The notes: a model not told the origin generated them from the sequence alone. A DNA stretch of 64,000 nt from WTFY01 sp965205275 (GCA_965205275.1 OZ242168.1:1612001-1676000); one strand, 5' to 3'. Numbered from the stretch's first letter, positions 27,580 to 36,298 are shown. Made by a program: numbers and translations.

Positions 27580-28207
27580 TCACGCCTGGGCCCTGACCAC
27601 GGCCAGCATCATTTGACAGTCTCCCAGGGCGCGGTGGGACTGGGCCGCCAACGTCCCTGTGTGCCGCCACATGCACAAGCTTATGACTGCTGTAATCCGG
27701 ATACAAAGCACGGTGGTCGGATAAAAGATCATGCCACGTGATGGGTGGCAATTCCAGACCATATCGGGCCGCTGACTGCTCCAGCAAACGCCGGTCAAAC
27801 GGCGCGTTCCAGGCACATACTGACGTTGCACGACACAGCACCTGCATGAGCCGGTCATGCACCCGGTCATAGGTTGGCTTATCAGCCAGCATGGCATTGG
27901 TAATGCCGTGTATCCGTGTTACCTGGGCCTCAACCTCGTAGACCGGCTTGACCATCTCACTGAACAGGATGTCTCCCCGGGTATTGATAGCAGCGACTTC
28001 CACTACTTCGTGGTAACTTCTGAAGCCCGTCGTTTCAGTGTCCAGGATCAGGACGTCATCACGGTCCAGCAGTTTCGACCATGCGATCAATTTCTTTTTC
28101 CTTCGTTCAGGTTTTGCAGGTCGGTCATTGTATACATCCGGTTCCTCAGCCTCGTCTATATATTTTTCATCGAGTGATTCGTCATCGTCGGAGCTTGAGA
28201 AAACCAC
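27580..28207 (-). pseudogene. DEDDh 3'-5' exonuclease, frameshifted
   Basis: The first 175 or so codons encode an epsilon-like exonuclease: an acidic N-terminal tail, then VLILDTETTGF (motif I), HGITNAM, and CAWNAPFDRRLLEQ (motif II). At about 27655-27663 the reading frame slips: the original frame runs on as low-complexity sequence to 27419, while motif III (SHRALGDCQMMLAVV, catalytic His and Asp) continues in another frame ending at 27580. One inserted base would restore it. This is either a real pseudogene or a sequencing error. It sits between thiS and thiG in the operon. Confidence 0.8.
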
Positions 28208-28245
28208 ACCCCGGCAATCACCGGATATCTATGGAAAGGTTTTCC

Positions 28246-28446
28246 CTACCCGCCCCCTATGGCATGAATAATCTCCACGCGGTCCCCGGCTTGCAGCACG
28301 CGGGTGGCAAACGCACTGCGTACCACGACTTCCCGGTTGACTTCCACAGCAATGCGCCGGTCTTCAAGACCTAGCTTGCCGAGCAGCCCCGCGGCAGTCA
28401 GCCCCTCGGAAATCTCTTCCCGGTTGCCGTTCAAAAAAATTTGCAT
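28246..28446 (-). CDS. thiS: thiamine sulfur carrier protein
   Basis: A 66-residue ubiquitin-fold protein ending in Gly-Gly (HAIGGG), the C-terminus that becomes a thiocarboxylate and donates sulfur to ThiG. The N-terminus MQIFLNGNREE is typical. The frame is open well beyond the ATG at 28446, but that part is antisense to thiO. thiO is divergent, with 75 bases between the starts. Confidence 0.93.
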   Translation of the reverse strand: MQIFLNGNREEISEGLTAAGLLGKLGLEDRRIAVEVNREVVVRSAFATRVLQAGDRVEIIHAIGGG

Positions 28447-28521
28447 GCGATTTTCCTTCAGACAGCCTGTCTTCATAGCCGCTATAATCTGCAAACCTTC
28501 CGCAGAGTTCAAGATTTTTAT

Positions 28522-29628
28522 ATGGCGTATGACGTGGTTGTAGTCGGCGGCGGCCTGATCGGGATGATCACGGCACGCACCCTGCGGATCGCAGGACTGA
28601 ACGTTGCCCTGCTGGAGAAAAACCGGCTGGGCAAGGAGTCGAGCTGGGCGGCAGGCGGCATCCTTGCCAAACTGTATCCCTGGCAGCAAAGCGAGGCGGT
28701 GCGAGCGTTGATCGGTGCAGGCCAGTCTGCCTTTCCGGGGTTCGTCACAGAATTGCAGGATGAAACCGGGGTGGACCCCGAATTGCTGCAATGCGGCATG
28801 CTGATCACCGATCTCGAAGAACAGGATGCAGCGCTTGCCTGGGCCCAAAAACACGACACCCGGATCGAGCGGGTCGAGCGGAGTATCCTGGATGAACTGG
28901 AACCTGGTCTTGCGAAAACCGTTGATGCGGCCCTGTACGTCCCGTCCGCAATGCAGGTGCGCCCCCGGCGGGTCCTTGAGGCTGTACAAAAATCCTTAGA
29001 GCTGCATGGCGTGCAGATTTTCGAAGAGGTCACGGTCACCGGACTGCTCGCACAATCCGGAAAAGTCACGGGAGTCGAGACGAGCCGGGACAACGTGCAT
29101 GCCGGTCAGGTCGTGGTATGCAATGGCGCCTGGGCGCAGCAGCTTTTGCAGGCGCTCAGTGGCGTGAGTACGGATATCGTGCCGGTACGCGGGCAGATGC
29201 TGTTGTTCAGGACCCGCCAACGTCTGCTGTCACACATCCTTGTCAGTGCTGAACAGTACGTGATCCCAAGAAAAGACCCGTACCTCCTGTGCGGCAGCAC
29301 GCTGGAATACGTGGGGTTCGATCGTACCGTGACCCCGGATGCAAAGGATTCGCTCCAGGCGCTAGCCTGCCGGCTTTGTCCGCAACTGAAAGAAGAAGAG
29401 CCGGTGAAACAGTGGTCCGGGTTGCGCCCAGGGACGACGCGCGAGGTCCCCTATATCTGTGCACACCCGGAATATGAAAACCTGTACATCAACGCCGGGC
29501 ATTTCCGCTATGGGATCGTCATGAGCCTGCCTTCAGCTGAAATCACCTGTGACCTGGTGACCCACAAGATGGTCGCCTCACACACAAGTGCATACGACTG
29601 GCAGAAAACCGGCACCGGTCTTTGCTGA
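28522..29628 (+). CDS. thiO: glycine oxidase
   Basis: A 368-residue FAD enzyme that oxidises glycine to dehydroglycine for thiazole synthesis. The dinucleotide-binding motif is DVVVVGGGLIGMITA, and later blocks are ESSWAAGGILAKLYPW, the FAD site WSGLRPGT and the C-terminal GHFRYGI. ATG at 28522 starts just before the Rossmann motif; the frame is open to 28441 only by overlap with thiS. No TPP riboswitch is seen in the thiS-thiO gap. Confidence 0.94.
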   Translation: MAYDVVVVGGGLIGMITARTLRIAGLNVALLEKNRLGKESSWAAGGILAKLYPWQQSEAVRALIGAGQSAFPGFVTELQDETGVDPELLQCGMLITDLEEQDAALAWAQKHDTRIERVERSILDELEPGLAKTVDAALYVPSAMQVRPRRVLEAVQKSLELHGVQIFEEVTVTGLLAQSGKVTGVETSRDNVHAGQVVVCNGAWAQQLLQALSGVSTDIVPVRGQMLLFRTRQRLLSHILVSAEQYVIPRKDPYLLCGSTLEYVGFDRTVTPDAKDSLQALACRLCPQLKEEEPVKQWSGLRPGTTREVPYICAHPEYENLYINAGHFRYGIVMSLPSAEITCDLVTHKMVASHTSAYDWQKTGTGLC

Positions 29629-29665
29629 ACGGAGTCTTATACTCACATAAATAGACTTCATCCAG

Positions 29666-29679
29666 ATTATGACTATAAT
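29666..29679 (+). promoter_or_regulatory. candidate operator upstream of the split Fur gene
   Basis: ATTAT-GACT-ATAAT is an AT-rich dyad 6 bases upstream of the Fur-family start codon. The position suits an autoregulated Fur/PerR/Irr-type gene. Low certainty. Confidence 0.3.
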
Positions 29680-29685
29680 TTGTAC

Positions 29686-29796
29686 ATGGACGTGAAGCAT
29701 GAATACCCGAAGACGCGGGCAGAAATCGTGTCCTTGCTGCGCAGTCACAACATCACGCCCACCCATCAGCATATCCGGGTTGGCCATCCTTTGCAC
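29686..29796 (+). pseudogene. Fur-family regulator, N-terminal fragment
   Basis: About 37 codons encode the first helices of a Fur-family (Irr/PerR-like) regulator: KTRAEIVSLLRSHNITPTHQ and on to RVGHPLH. The frame then runs into a remnant IS end and stops at 29842. The matching C-terminal part (starting GKDKMPKATVYNT) is at 36044-36298 on the opposite strand. About 20-25 residues of the DNA-binding domain are missing between the parts. The gene was cut by an insertion and its halves moved apart by inversion. Confidence 0.8.
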
Positions 29797-29811
29797 AACC
29801 CCGGCATTTGT

Positions 29812-29953
29812 CCGGGTTTACCGGAGGCGACCTGTTTAGTTTGAGTCCATGCTTGCTTGAAGCCGACTCGGTTAGTTGATAATACATCATTTCGTATTCA
29901 GCAGGTGGTACATCGCCGAAATCGGTTGGAGCAATCGCCGATGATTGAACCAG
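29812..29953 (-). mobile_element. remnant of an IS3-family element end
   Basis: This piece matches, with indels, the last 140 or so bases of the two IS3-family copies at 30622 and 36308, including the end of the transposase (NHRRLLQP) and part of the terminal repeat (CCGGGTTTACCGGAG). It stops abruptly at a junction with a different transposase remnant at 29953. Confidence 0.75.
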
Positions 29954-30160
29954 AGTGTTGAGAGAGAGTCAGAGTGATGGTTTCCGGCACAGGCGTTCGA
30001 CCTTCTTGTGATTGACACAGCCACGGCCCTCAGGAGTGTGGTGATCTTGCGGTAACCGGACCATACTGTTGGCCAAGCGAATGATGGCAGGCCTGAGGGC
30101 ATCCTCATAATTATCTGGTGTTCCCCCATTTGGTCCATTGCGTTTGCGAGAATGGCATGA
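29953..30160 (-). mobile_element. degraded transposase fragment, left copy
   Basis: Inverted near-copy of 35585-35799. It reads like the N-terminal part of an IS3-type orfB (GYRKITTLLRA, then KKVERLCRKP in the better-preserved copy) with several indels here that break the frame. Both copies share the same truncated structure, so the piece was truncated before it was duplicated. Confidence 0.65.
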
Positions 30161-30621
30161 TAAATCCCAGGGCAAGCATTACTCAGTGGAGCGTATTGTT
30201 GCAGCAGTCAAGGCCCATAGATTGGCATGCCGCAAGATGGGATCCCAGAAGCTATAGAAACAATTGTAACTGCATGAAGAATGCTAGTAGAAATTTCACT
30301 TGTAAAGCTCCCTAGGTATGTATTAGGTTCTGATGGAATTTCATTAACCATGGACCAAGGCAATGACTATGTGCGTGTAGCAGCAAATGCTGAAGTATGT
30401 ATTAGTGATGCCAAGTCAAATTTAGCCTTAAACCACCGTTAACCTACCCGGAGCTCTTCTTATTCAAGTGTTTGGTCAAGGCCGAGCGATTCATGACACA
30501 AGGTGAACCACCGTGGCCTGCTTTACATGAAATGGGAAGGGGGAATGTTTCTAATGAGCTTGCAGTCGAGATGAAAAGACTGCACCGGAACTTGAGGCCC
30601 AATACCAAACATAGTAAATGG
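30161..30621. other. scrambled sequence with short gene remnants
   Basis: No intact gene. On the plus strand 30161-30240 reads GKHYSVERIVAAVKAH, like an IS3-type orfA. Then 30270-30420 is an open but unrecognised piece, and 30435-30620 reads YPELFLFKCLVKAERF followed by MTQGEPPWPALHEMG, which looks like a fragment of a real protein I cannot name. All are truncated, consistent with repeated IS-driven deletion. Confidence 0.5.
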
Positions 30622-30693
30622 TGAATCGCCCCGGGTTTACCGGAGACTGTTTAGTTTGAGTCAGGCTTGAGCCGACGGTTAGTTGATAATACA

Positions 30694-31554
30694 TCATTTC
30701 GTATTCAGCAGGTGGTACACGATCGGTTGGAGCAATCGCCGATGATTGAACCAGTCCACCCAGGTCAAGGTGGCCTGTTCCACGGCCTCCAGGCCCCGCC
30801 AGGGACCCGCTTTGTAGATCACTTCCGTTTTGTACAGGCCGTTGATGGTTTCAGCCAAGGCATTGTCGTAAGCATCACCAACCCTTCCAACCGATGCGTT
30901 GAACCCCGCCTCATCCAGTCGCTCGGTGTAACGAATCGAGAGGTACTGGCTGCCACGATCACTGTGATGTATGACCCCTCGTGGCTTTCCCCGGGCCCAC
31001 AGCGCTTGTTCCAGCGCATCCAGAACCAACGCTGTCTGCATTGATTTCAGAACACGCCAACCCACGATAAAACGTGAGAACACATCCACCACAAACGCCA
31101 CATACACAAACCCGGATCGGGTCCTCACATACGTGATATCGGCCACCCAAAGCTGATTCGGTCGCGCTGCGACAAACTGACGATTCACCCGGTCCAAAGG
31201 GTGATCGGCCAAGTCTGCCGGAAGGGTCGTCTTGCAGCGTCGACCGCGCCTGATCCCTGCCAAGCTCAGTTTCCTCATCAACCGCTCCACGGTGCAGCGC
31301 GCAGCCACAATCGACTCTCGCTTGAGTTGCTTCCAAACCTTACGCGCACCCTAAACACATCGGTTTTCATGCCCGACACGGCTGATCTCGATTTCCAGCA
31401 CCGCGTCTGTGCGAGCACGGGCTGAGCGTCGCTGCGGATACGATTCCAGTTGTTTGACGCGATAATACGTCGACGGTGCGACCGGCAATACGGCGCAGAT
31501 CGACTCGACACCGTGGTCGTCTCGATAGTGATCAATAAATGACACCATTACCTC
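30694..31554 (-). pseudogene. IS3-family transposase OrfB, copy 1 (amber codon and 3' frameshift)
   Basis: An rve integrase domain with the DDE triad is visible (VADITYVRT; HHSDRGSQYLS; later ETINGLYKTEV with the glutamate). An in-frame TAG near 31350 interrupts the N-terminal third where neighbours suggest a tyrosine (NRCV then GARKVWKQL). The same stop is in copy 2. The C-terminus is shifted by the small deletion and ends VYHLLNTK. Probably inactive unless the amber codon is read through. Confidence 0.85.
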
Positions 31555-31868
31555 GGTCGGCGGTCGAACTCCGCCTGGGCGAAAAAAGCCGCTGCCTTTC
31601 GCAAGATCTCATTCGCCCGCTTCAGTTCGCGTACTTCACGTTCCAGTTCCTTGAATTTCTGAGCGTGATCCGTCGTGAGACCGGACCTCCCTCCCTGATC
31701 AATCTCCACTTGTCGAATCCACTTTCTCAGTGTTTCCGGCGTACAGCCGATCTTTCCAGCAACCGATTGCGTTGCAGACCAACGCGATGAATGTTCATGT
31801 TCGCTGGTGAATACCAATCGAACCGCTCGTTCCCGTACTTCCGGGGCATAGACAGGTTGTGTTTTCAT
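31548..31868 (-). CDS. IS3-family transposase OrfA, copy 1
   Basis: A 106-residue helix-turn-helix protein (KIGCTPETLRKWIRQVE) with a C-terminal leucine-rich coiled coil (ELEREVRELKRANEIL), standard for IS3-family OrfA. It is identical in sequence to the OrfA of copy 2. Its stop overlaps the orfB start region (TAATG). Confidence 0.93.
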   Translation of the reverse strand: MKTQPVYAPEVRERAVRLVFTSEHEHSSRWSATQSVAGKIGCTPETLRKWIRQVEIDQGGRSGLTTDHAQKFKELEREVRELKRANEILRKAAAFFAQAEFDRRPR

Positions 31869-32067
31869 AGGCTAATCCTCTCAAAGGTTTTAGCCTCCGA
31901 CAATACCGGGGCGATTCAGTAGAGCCTGTGTGCTTGTACTTGTCAAACCTCTGTTATTATCAGGATTTATGAGAAAACAGAAATATCATTTAGAAACGGA
32001 GAATTGATCATTCAGTGATGCATGAAATCTGGTGAGATTTTATTAGTAAACTTATCTTAAACCCTTA

Positions 32068-32478
32068 TCAGGAATTTGGACGTACTCGCCAGTGTGAAGC
32101 ATCTGCTAACTGTTGTGCGTGCTTTTTTTGCTCTTCTCTTTCTTCTGTTGCGGCTAGGGGCAACACTATGTCTGCATGATAGCGGTTGCTGGATATCGGT
32201 GAGGCTTGTACCTTTCGTTCATTCTTACATGCGCTAAAAGCGCTGAGAACCGCCCATCCATAGAAAGTAGCATCTCGCTGCTTGCCGACAGCATCAGCAA
32301 TGCTGATGGCTTCATCTTGTGGCGCAACGTTCAACCTGTCAACGGAAATTTTGGTTACTCCTATTTTTTCTAGAAATACCGTCTTTGGGACAGAATTACG
32401 TGCTCGTCTTGCTTTGCTTTTAGAAAAAACCCCACGTCCGAGTTCTTCGCTCGGTTTAATGTCATCTAATGATTCCAC
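32068..32478 (-). CDS. conserved hypothetical protein, third gene of a three-gene operon
   Basis: A 136-residue soluble protein of unknown function. Notable blocks are RGVFSKSKARRAR, ISVDRLNVAPQDEAISIAD, FYGWAVLSA and YHADIVLP, and the C-terminus EQKKHAQQLADASHW. I believe I have seen this type as a widespread uncharacterised family, but no function can be assigned. Its start touches the stop of the preceding gene (TAATG). Base composition is lower in GC than the core. Confidence 0.75.
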   Translation of the reverse strand: MESLDDIKPSEELGRGVFSKSKARRARNSVPKTVFLEKIGVTKISVDRLNVAPQDEAISIADAVGKQRDATFYGWAVLSAFSACKNERKVQASPISSNRYHADIVLPLAATEEREEQKKHAQQLADASHWRVRPNS

Positions 32479-33203
32479 TAAGCTTGATTACTTTGGTAGT
32501 CGAGTTCTTCTAGGGCTTCACATATGAAACCGTCGGGAAGCGCTTCGGCGCTAGAATACCGGGCACGACGATGTTTGCCTTTTATATTGACTAGACACAG
32601 CGCTCCACCGTCCGAATCACACAAAACCATTACTGAACTCCCTTTGCCATTGGGCACATCAATAGCTACCTCACCGTCCGGCATGGGATAAACCTCAAAT
32701 TTACGTGGTGATTCGTCGTATATTTTTCTGAGCAATAGGCCCGCATTGCTGATAGCAATTTCATTTGGGATTGGGTAGCCTTCCTCCTTAGCTTCTTCGA
32801 TAACTTCACTAAGGTCACGCAGTGCCTCAGTAAGCTGTACACGGAATTCCTTTGCACCGTGTGTAGCATATTCGCCGAGCACAGCCCATTGCTGTGTAGT
32901 GACATCCCGCTTCAGTCGCATCAGAAAGTTGCACACAACTAAGGAAAAACTGTTATCCATTTGTTGCACTTCAAGTAGCCGCGTAAACGGATTGTCCTCA
33001 TATAGACCCGATGGCAGCCAAGCTGAAGAGTTGTTTTCGTAACTACCTGCTATTGGAGATTTATAGGATATAAACGGAACATTATCTTCTGGTATAGCTG
33101 CAACAGGATACTGGGAAAGGCCTCGTTCCTCAAAATCGACTGACAACTGCTTAGAGTTGTCTGCCGAATCTGATATTAAGTCTGAAGCTGTTGTAGGAGT
33201 CAT
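32478..33203 (-). CDS. conserved hypothetical protein, second gene of a three-gene operon
   Basis: A 241-residue protein without signal peptide or membrane helices. The N-terminal third is low in recognisable features; the middle is helical (QLTEALRDLSEVIEEAKEEG); the C-terminal part is the most distinctive (GEVAIDVPNGKGSSVMVLCD, ALCLVNIKGKHRRARYSS, LPDGFICEALEEL). Function unknown. It overlaps the preceding gene by four bases (ATGA) and the next by one, so the three are a translationally coupled unit. Confidence 0.75.
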   Translation of the reverse strand: MTPTTASDLISDSADNSKQLSVDFEERGLSQYPVAAIPEDNVPFISYKSPIAGSYENNSSAWLPSGLYEDNPFTRLLEVQQMDNSFSLVVCNFLMRLKRDVTTQQWAVLGEYATHGAKEFRVQLTEALRDLSEVIEEAKEEGYPIPNEIAISNAGLLLRKIYDESPRKFEVYPMPDGEVAIDVPNGKGSSVMVLCDSDGGALCLVNIKGKHRRARYSSAEALPDGFICEALEELDYQSNQA

Positions 33204-33889
33204 AATGTCTCCTTGAAGTACATATCCGTCAATTCAAAAAAGTCCTTCAGCTCATTTTTCCATGAATCCAGAAGCAAAAATAAATGCTTGATACGAAGCT
33301 TCACATCCGTCTCTTTCAGGTCACGATGGATATTTGCCTGGAATAGCATTCCTGATTTTGATTCACTATTTTCTGCTCTGCGTGCACCTGCAATATCTAG
33401 AATAATTTTCCTTTCATTGTCGTTATATATTGTCCTTAGTTGGACTTCTGGGAGCATGCCTTTAAACTTTGTCCAAGAACCACCTTCTTGCAACATTTCC
33501 GCAACAGCGTTAGGGTATTGCCCAGATACAAATCTTTTCGGGTTAATCCCAATGGCGTTATAGGGTACATGTCGAATGTGTTCTACATAACGTTTCGCAA
33601 TTGCTGGAGACACTATATTTTCCTCATCCAGTGTTCCATCCTGTGTAAATATTACACGATCAGGGGCCGAAGTTACCCTAACCCCATTTTTGAATACCAC
33701 TTGGGAAAAAGCCGGTGTAGAAACAGGAGAGCCTTGGACCTCGTAGTCCTTGTCCACAATTTTATTGTAGTGCAGGAAGTCTGGATTGAGGATAGATGGG
33801 TTGTTGGAATCTGCTACCAACACAACAGACAACTCAATCAATTTGAGTTTATTTCCCTTGTCAGGGCTAGTTGGTTGAGTTTGGCTCAT
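33200..33889 (-). CDS. conserved hypothetical protein, first gene of a three-gene operon
   Basis: A 229-residue soluble protein. It starts MSQTQPTSPDKGNKLK and continues with IELSVVLVADSNNPSILNP, STPAFSQVVFKNGVRVTSAP and a C-terminal helical region ending ELTDMYFKETL. The beta-rich N-terminal part loosely recalls TIGR04255-type proteins, but this is an impression. Function unknown. Leads the unit at 32068-33889; the upstream region has short repeats that might be control sites. Confidence 0.75.
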   Translation of the reverse strand: MSQTQPTSPDKGNKLKLIELSVVLVADSNNPSILNPDFLHYNKIVDKDYEVQGSPVSTPAFSQVVFKNGVRVTSAPDRVIFTQDGTLDEENIVSPAIAKRYVEHIRHVPYNAIGINPKRFVSGQYPNAVAEMLQEGGSWTKFKGMLPEVQLRTIYNDNERKIILDIAGARRAENSESKSGMLFQANIHRDLKETDVKLRIKHLFLLLDSWKNELKDFFELTDMYFKETL

Positions 33890-34377
33890 AATATGCGTGC
33901 ATGTGTACGTTCTACTACACTAGAAAAGCATACAAAAGTAGTTGTGGTTGTTCGTATTTGTAGTGGTGCGACTACTAACTGGTTCTTGTCGCATTTACAG
34001 TAGGCTGTGAGCGCTTACTCTTTGCAAGTTTTCGCGCCTTTGTACTTCTTTGACTTTCACACTGTTACCCTGATCTGTGCACGCAGCATACTTCCTATTC
34101 TTTACCAGAAGTAGTCTCAGCCATCAGTGCTACGCATCCAATAATCCCGGTCAGTGATTTCCTCACCTTTAGAACCTTAATCATACAAAAAGTTCTAATC
34201 AGCTAACAACATGTAGTAGTGTAGATTATCAACTTATCAACTACAATAGTGCAGATAGTATATAAATTTAAGGTCGTATCGATCTCTATGTGCTGATTTT
34301 CCAGTTGGTTTGAGGTTCTAAACTGTACCTGAAGATATCTGAAAACCTCATTAAGTCAAGTAATGCCTTCCAGTGGT
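33890..34377. promoter_or_regulatory. AT-rich upstream region of the three-gene operon
   Basis: No gene. CTACTACACTA (33912-33922) and GTAGTAGTGTAG (34213-34224) share an 8-mer in opposite orientation, and GTAGT-N6-ACTAC forms a dyad at 33959-33974. These could be operator half-sites for the operon on the minus strand. Nothing else recognised. Confidence 0.35.
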
Positions 34378-34428
34378 TGATCTTTCCCCTGAATTAGATC
34401 CATTCCTGGTGAGGGAAAAATTATCATA

Positions 34429-35205
34429 TCATGCTGCTTGTTGTGCGAATACAGCCGGTGGTACGTAGCCAAGTGAGCTGTGTGGTCGTATATAGTTATA
34501 GTGGCGTCGCCAGTCATTGATGATGCATCGTGCATCAGGCAGATTGCGAAACCAATGTTGATTGAGACAGGTATCTCGAAAGCGGGCATTGAACGATTCC
34601 ACGAACGCATTCTGAGTGGGTTTGCCCGGTTGAATAAAATGCAGTTTCACACCGCTTTGTTGTGACCAGAAGAACATCGCCTTGCTGGTCAGTTCGCTAC
34701 CGTTGTCGCACACAATAGTTTTTGGTAAGGAACGAAGCGTTCCGATCTCTTCCAGAAACCCTGCCAATCGAAGACCGGATATTGAGGTATCTACAATCTG
34801 TCCAATACATTCCCGGCTGTAGTCATCGATGATGTTTAACACCCGAAAGCGCCGACTTGAAGCCAACTGGTCAGAGACAAAGTCGAGTGACCAACGTTGC
34901 CCCGGCCCATCCGGTATCATCATTGGTATCCTGGGACGTATCAGCTTCTTCCGTCGTCGTGTTCTCACCTGTAGATTCGCCTCACAATACAGTCGGTAGG
35001 TGCGCTTGCGATTGATAACCAGACCTTCCGCTGCCAATAGTCCATGCAGTATCAGGTAGCCATAACGCGGATACTGCGTGGCCAGCTCTTTCAGTCGTTG
35101 GCACAGGACTTTATCGTGCTTAGGTCTCGGTCGATACTGCATGACTGAGCGAGATAAGCCCACCAATCGACACGCCCGCCGCTGACTGGCAAGGTTGGCC
35201 GTCAC
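34429..35205 (-). CDS. IS407-type transposase OrfB
   Basis: A 258-codon frame with the rve/DDE domain: WSLDFVSDQL (first Asp), VCDNGSEL (second Asp) and NAFVESFNARFRDTCL (Glu). The C-terminal RPHSSLGYVPPAVFA is the usual ending. It is made as an OrfAB fusion by frameshifting in this group, so the first codon given is nominal. Confidence 0.93.
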   Translation of the reverse strand: MTANLASQRRACRLVGLSRSVMQYRPRPKHDKVLCQRLKELATQYPRYGYLILHGLLAAEGLVINRKRTYRLYCEANLQVRTRRRKKLIRPRIPMMIPDGPGQRWSLDFVSDQLASSRRFRVLNIIDDYSRECIGQIVDTSISGLRLAGFLEEIGTLRSLPKTIVCDNGSELTSKAMFFWSQQSGVKLHFIQPGKPTQNAFVESFNARFRDTCLNQHWFRNLPDARCIINDWRRHYNYIRPHSSLGYVPPAVFAQQAA

Positions 35206-35240
35206 CAGATGCTCAACACCCCGGCGACGGGCAGCGGGCG

Positions 35241-35507
35241 TTAAAATTTTTTCCCGACCAGTTCCTTTAATGCCGCATTATCCAGCATCGTATCCGCCAG
35301 TAGACGTTTGAGTTTAGTGTTCTCGCTCTCCAGTTCCTTCAGGCGTTTGGCCTCAGAGACTTCCATACCAGCGTACTTCGACTTCCAGCGGTAGATGCTC
35401 TGTTCACTTACATTGTGCTTACGTACCAGGTCTGGCATTTTGGCGCCGGCCTCATGCTCTTTCAGGATCGAAATGATCTGCTCGTCGGTAAATCGTTTGC
35501 CTTTCAT
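35241..35507 (-). CDS. IS407-type transposase OrfA
   Basis: An 88-residue helix-turn-helix protein: KRFTDEQIISILKEHEAG, then NVSEQSIYRWKSKYAGME, then a coiled coil (LKELESENTKLKRLLAD). Standard IS407-group OrfA, immediately upstream of orfB. Confidence 0.94.
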   Translation of the reverse strand: MKGKRFTDEQIISILKEHEAGAKMPDLVRKHNVSEQSIYRWKSKYAGMEVSEAKRLKELESENTKLKRLLADTMLDNAALKELVGKKF

Positions 35508-35584
35508 CTTGGGACCTCCTAAGGTTCAAATTATAGGAAAATCCCTCACATAAAGTGGATCGGGTTACGGGGGAAAGATCAATC

Positions 35585-35799
35585 ATGCCATTCTCGCAAA
35601 CGCAATGGACCAAATTAAGGGGAACACCAGATAATTATGAGGATGCCCTCACTGCCATCATTCGCTTGGCCAAGCAGTATGGTCGATACGGTTACCGCAA
35701 GATCACCACACTCCTGAGGGCCGTAGGCTGGCATGTCAATCACAAGAAGGTCGAACGCCTGTGCCGGAAACCATCACTCTGACTCTCTCTCAACACTCA
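35585..35799 (+). mobile_element. degraded transposase fragment, right copy
   Basis: Reads LAKQYGRYGYRKITTLLRAV, then HVNHKKVERLCRKPSL and a stop: the N-terminal portion of an IS3-type orfB with a defective start. It is the better-preserved inverted partner of 29953-30160. It is followed by GGGCTTGACAC at 35803-35813, which also occurs at 44026-44036, perhaps an IS terminus. Confidence 0.65.
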
Positions 35800-35880
35800 G
35801 TGGGCTTGACACGACTATTTAAGGAACTGTAGCAAGTATGAGACATTGTGCAAATGGTGACATAGTGGTGACATAAATTC

Positions 35881-35897
35881 TTCTCCTTCAAGGAGAA
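35881..35897 (-). terminator. palindrome after tRNA-Thr
   Basis: TTCTCCTT-C-AAGGAGAA is a 17-base perfect palindrome 24 bases beyond the tRNA 3' end. It may act in termination, but the loop is too small and no T-run follows. Confidence 0.3.
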
Positions 35898-35920
35898 ATA
35901 TTGTAAATATTTGATTTATA

Positions 35921-35996
<76 letters not shown>

Positions 35997-36043
35997 ACTG
36001 ATTCGGGTTATAACGTGTTATGAGGGGGTTTGTACAGGTACGG

Positions 36044-36298
36044 TTAACTGTGATGTGCACGAATGATAACGTCTACGTCTTCGATCCGGAGGTCATTCGG
36101 TAATTCTACGATATCCAGATACTCGTCGGTAATGTCCTTCAGTTCCCCCGTATCCTCATAATACAGGTGATGACGCCTGGCAAGGTTGGAATCGTAAAAC
36201 ACCTTGGATGGGTCCACGATGACTTCATGCACTAGCCCCTGTCTGATAATGAACCGCCCCGGGGTGTTGTACACGGTCGCCTTGGGCATTTTGTCTTT
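36044..36298 (-). pseudogene. Fur-family regulator, C-terminal fragment
   Basis: The frame reads GKDKMPKATVYNTPGRF from the IS junction inward, then GLVHEVIVDPSKVFYDSN, RRHHLYYEDTGELKDI and ends RIEDVDVIIRAHHS. This is the recognition helix and dimerisation/metal domain of a Fur/Irr-like protein. No start is present upstream, as the IS begins at 36308. It pairs with the N-terminal fragment at 29686-29796 on the other strand. Confidence 0.85.

Larger units (their letters stand above)
30622..31918 (-). mobile_element. IS3-family insertion sequence, copy 1
   Basis: 1,297 bases bounded by inverted ends TGAATCGCCCCGGGTTTACC and TGAATCGCCCCGGTATTGTC. It carries orfA (106 codons) and a broken orfB. 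The flanks (TGG before, GTA after) are not a 3-base target duplication. It is nearly identical to copy 2 at 36308-37612 in the opposite orientation. About 8 bases are missing near the orfB end compared with copy 2, which shifts the C-terminal frame. Confidence 0.93.
34378..35581 (-). mobile_element. IS3-family (IS407 group) insertion sequence
   Basis: 1,204 bases with inverted ends TGATCTTTCCCCTG and TGATCTTTCCCCCG that remain partly matched for about 45 bases. It has overlapping orfA and orfB as in the IS407 group. No 4-base target duplication is visible (TGGT on the left, ATCA on the right), so one flank was probably lost. Both frames appear intact. Confidence 0.88.

Noticed and set aside
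28446..28522. TPP riboswitch between thiS and thiO
   Set aside because: The gap is 75 bases and lacks the conserved THI-box elements.
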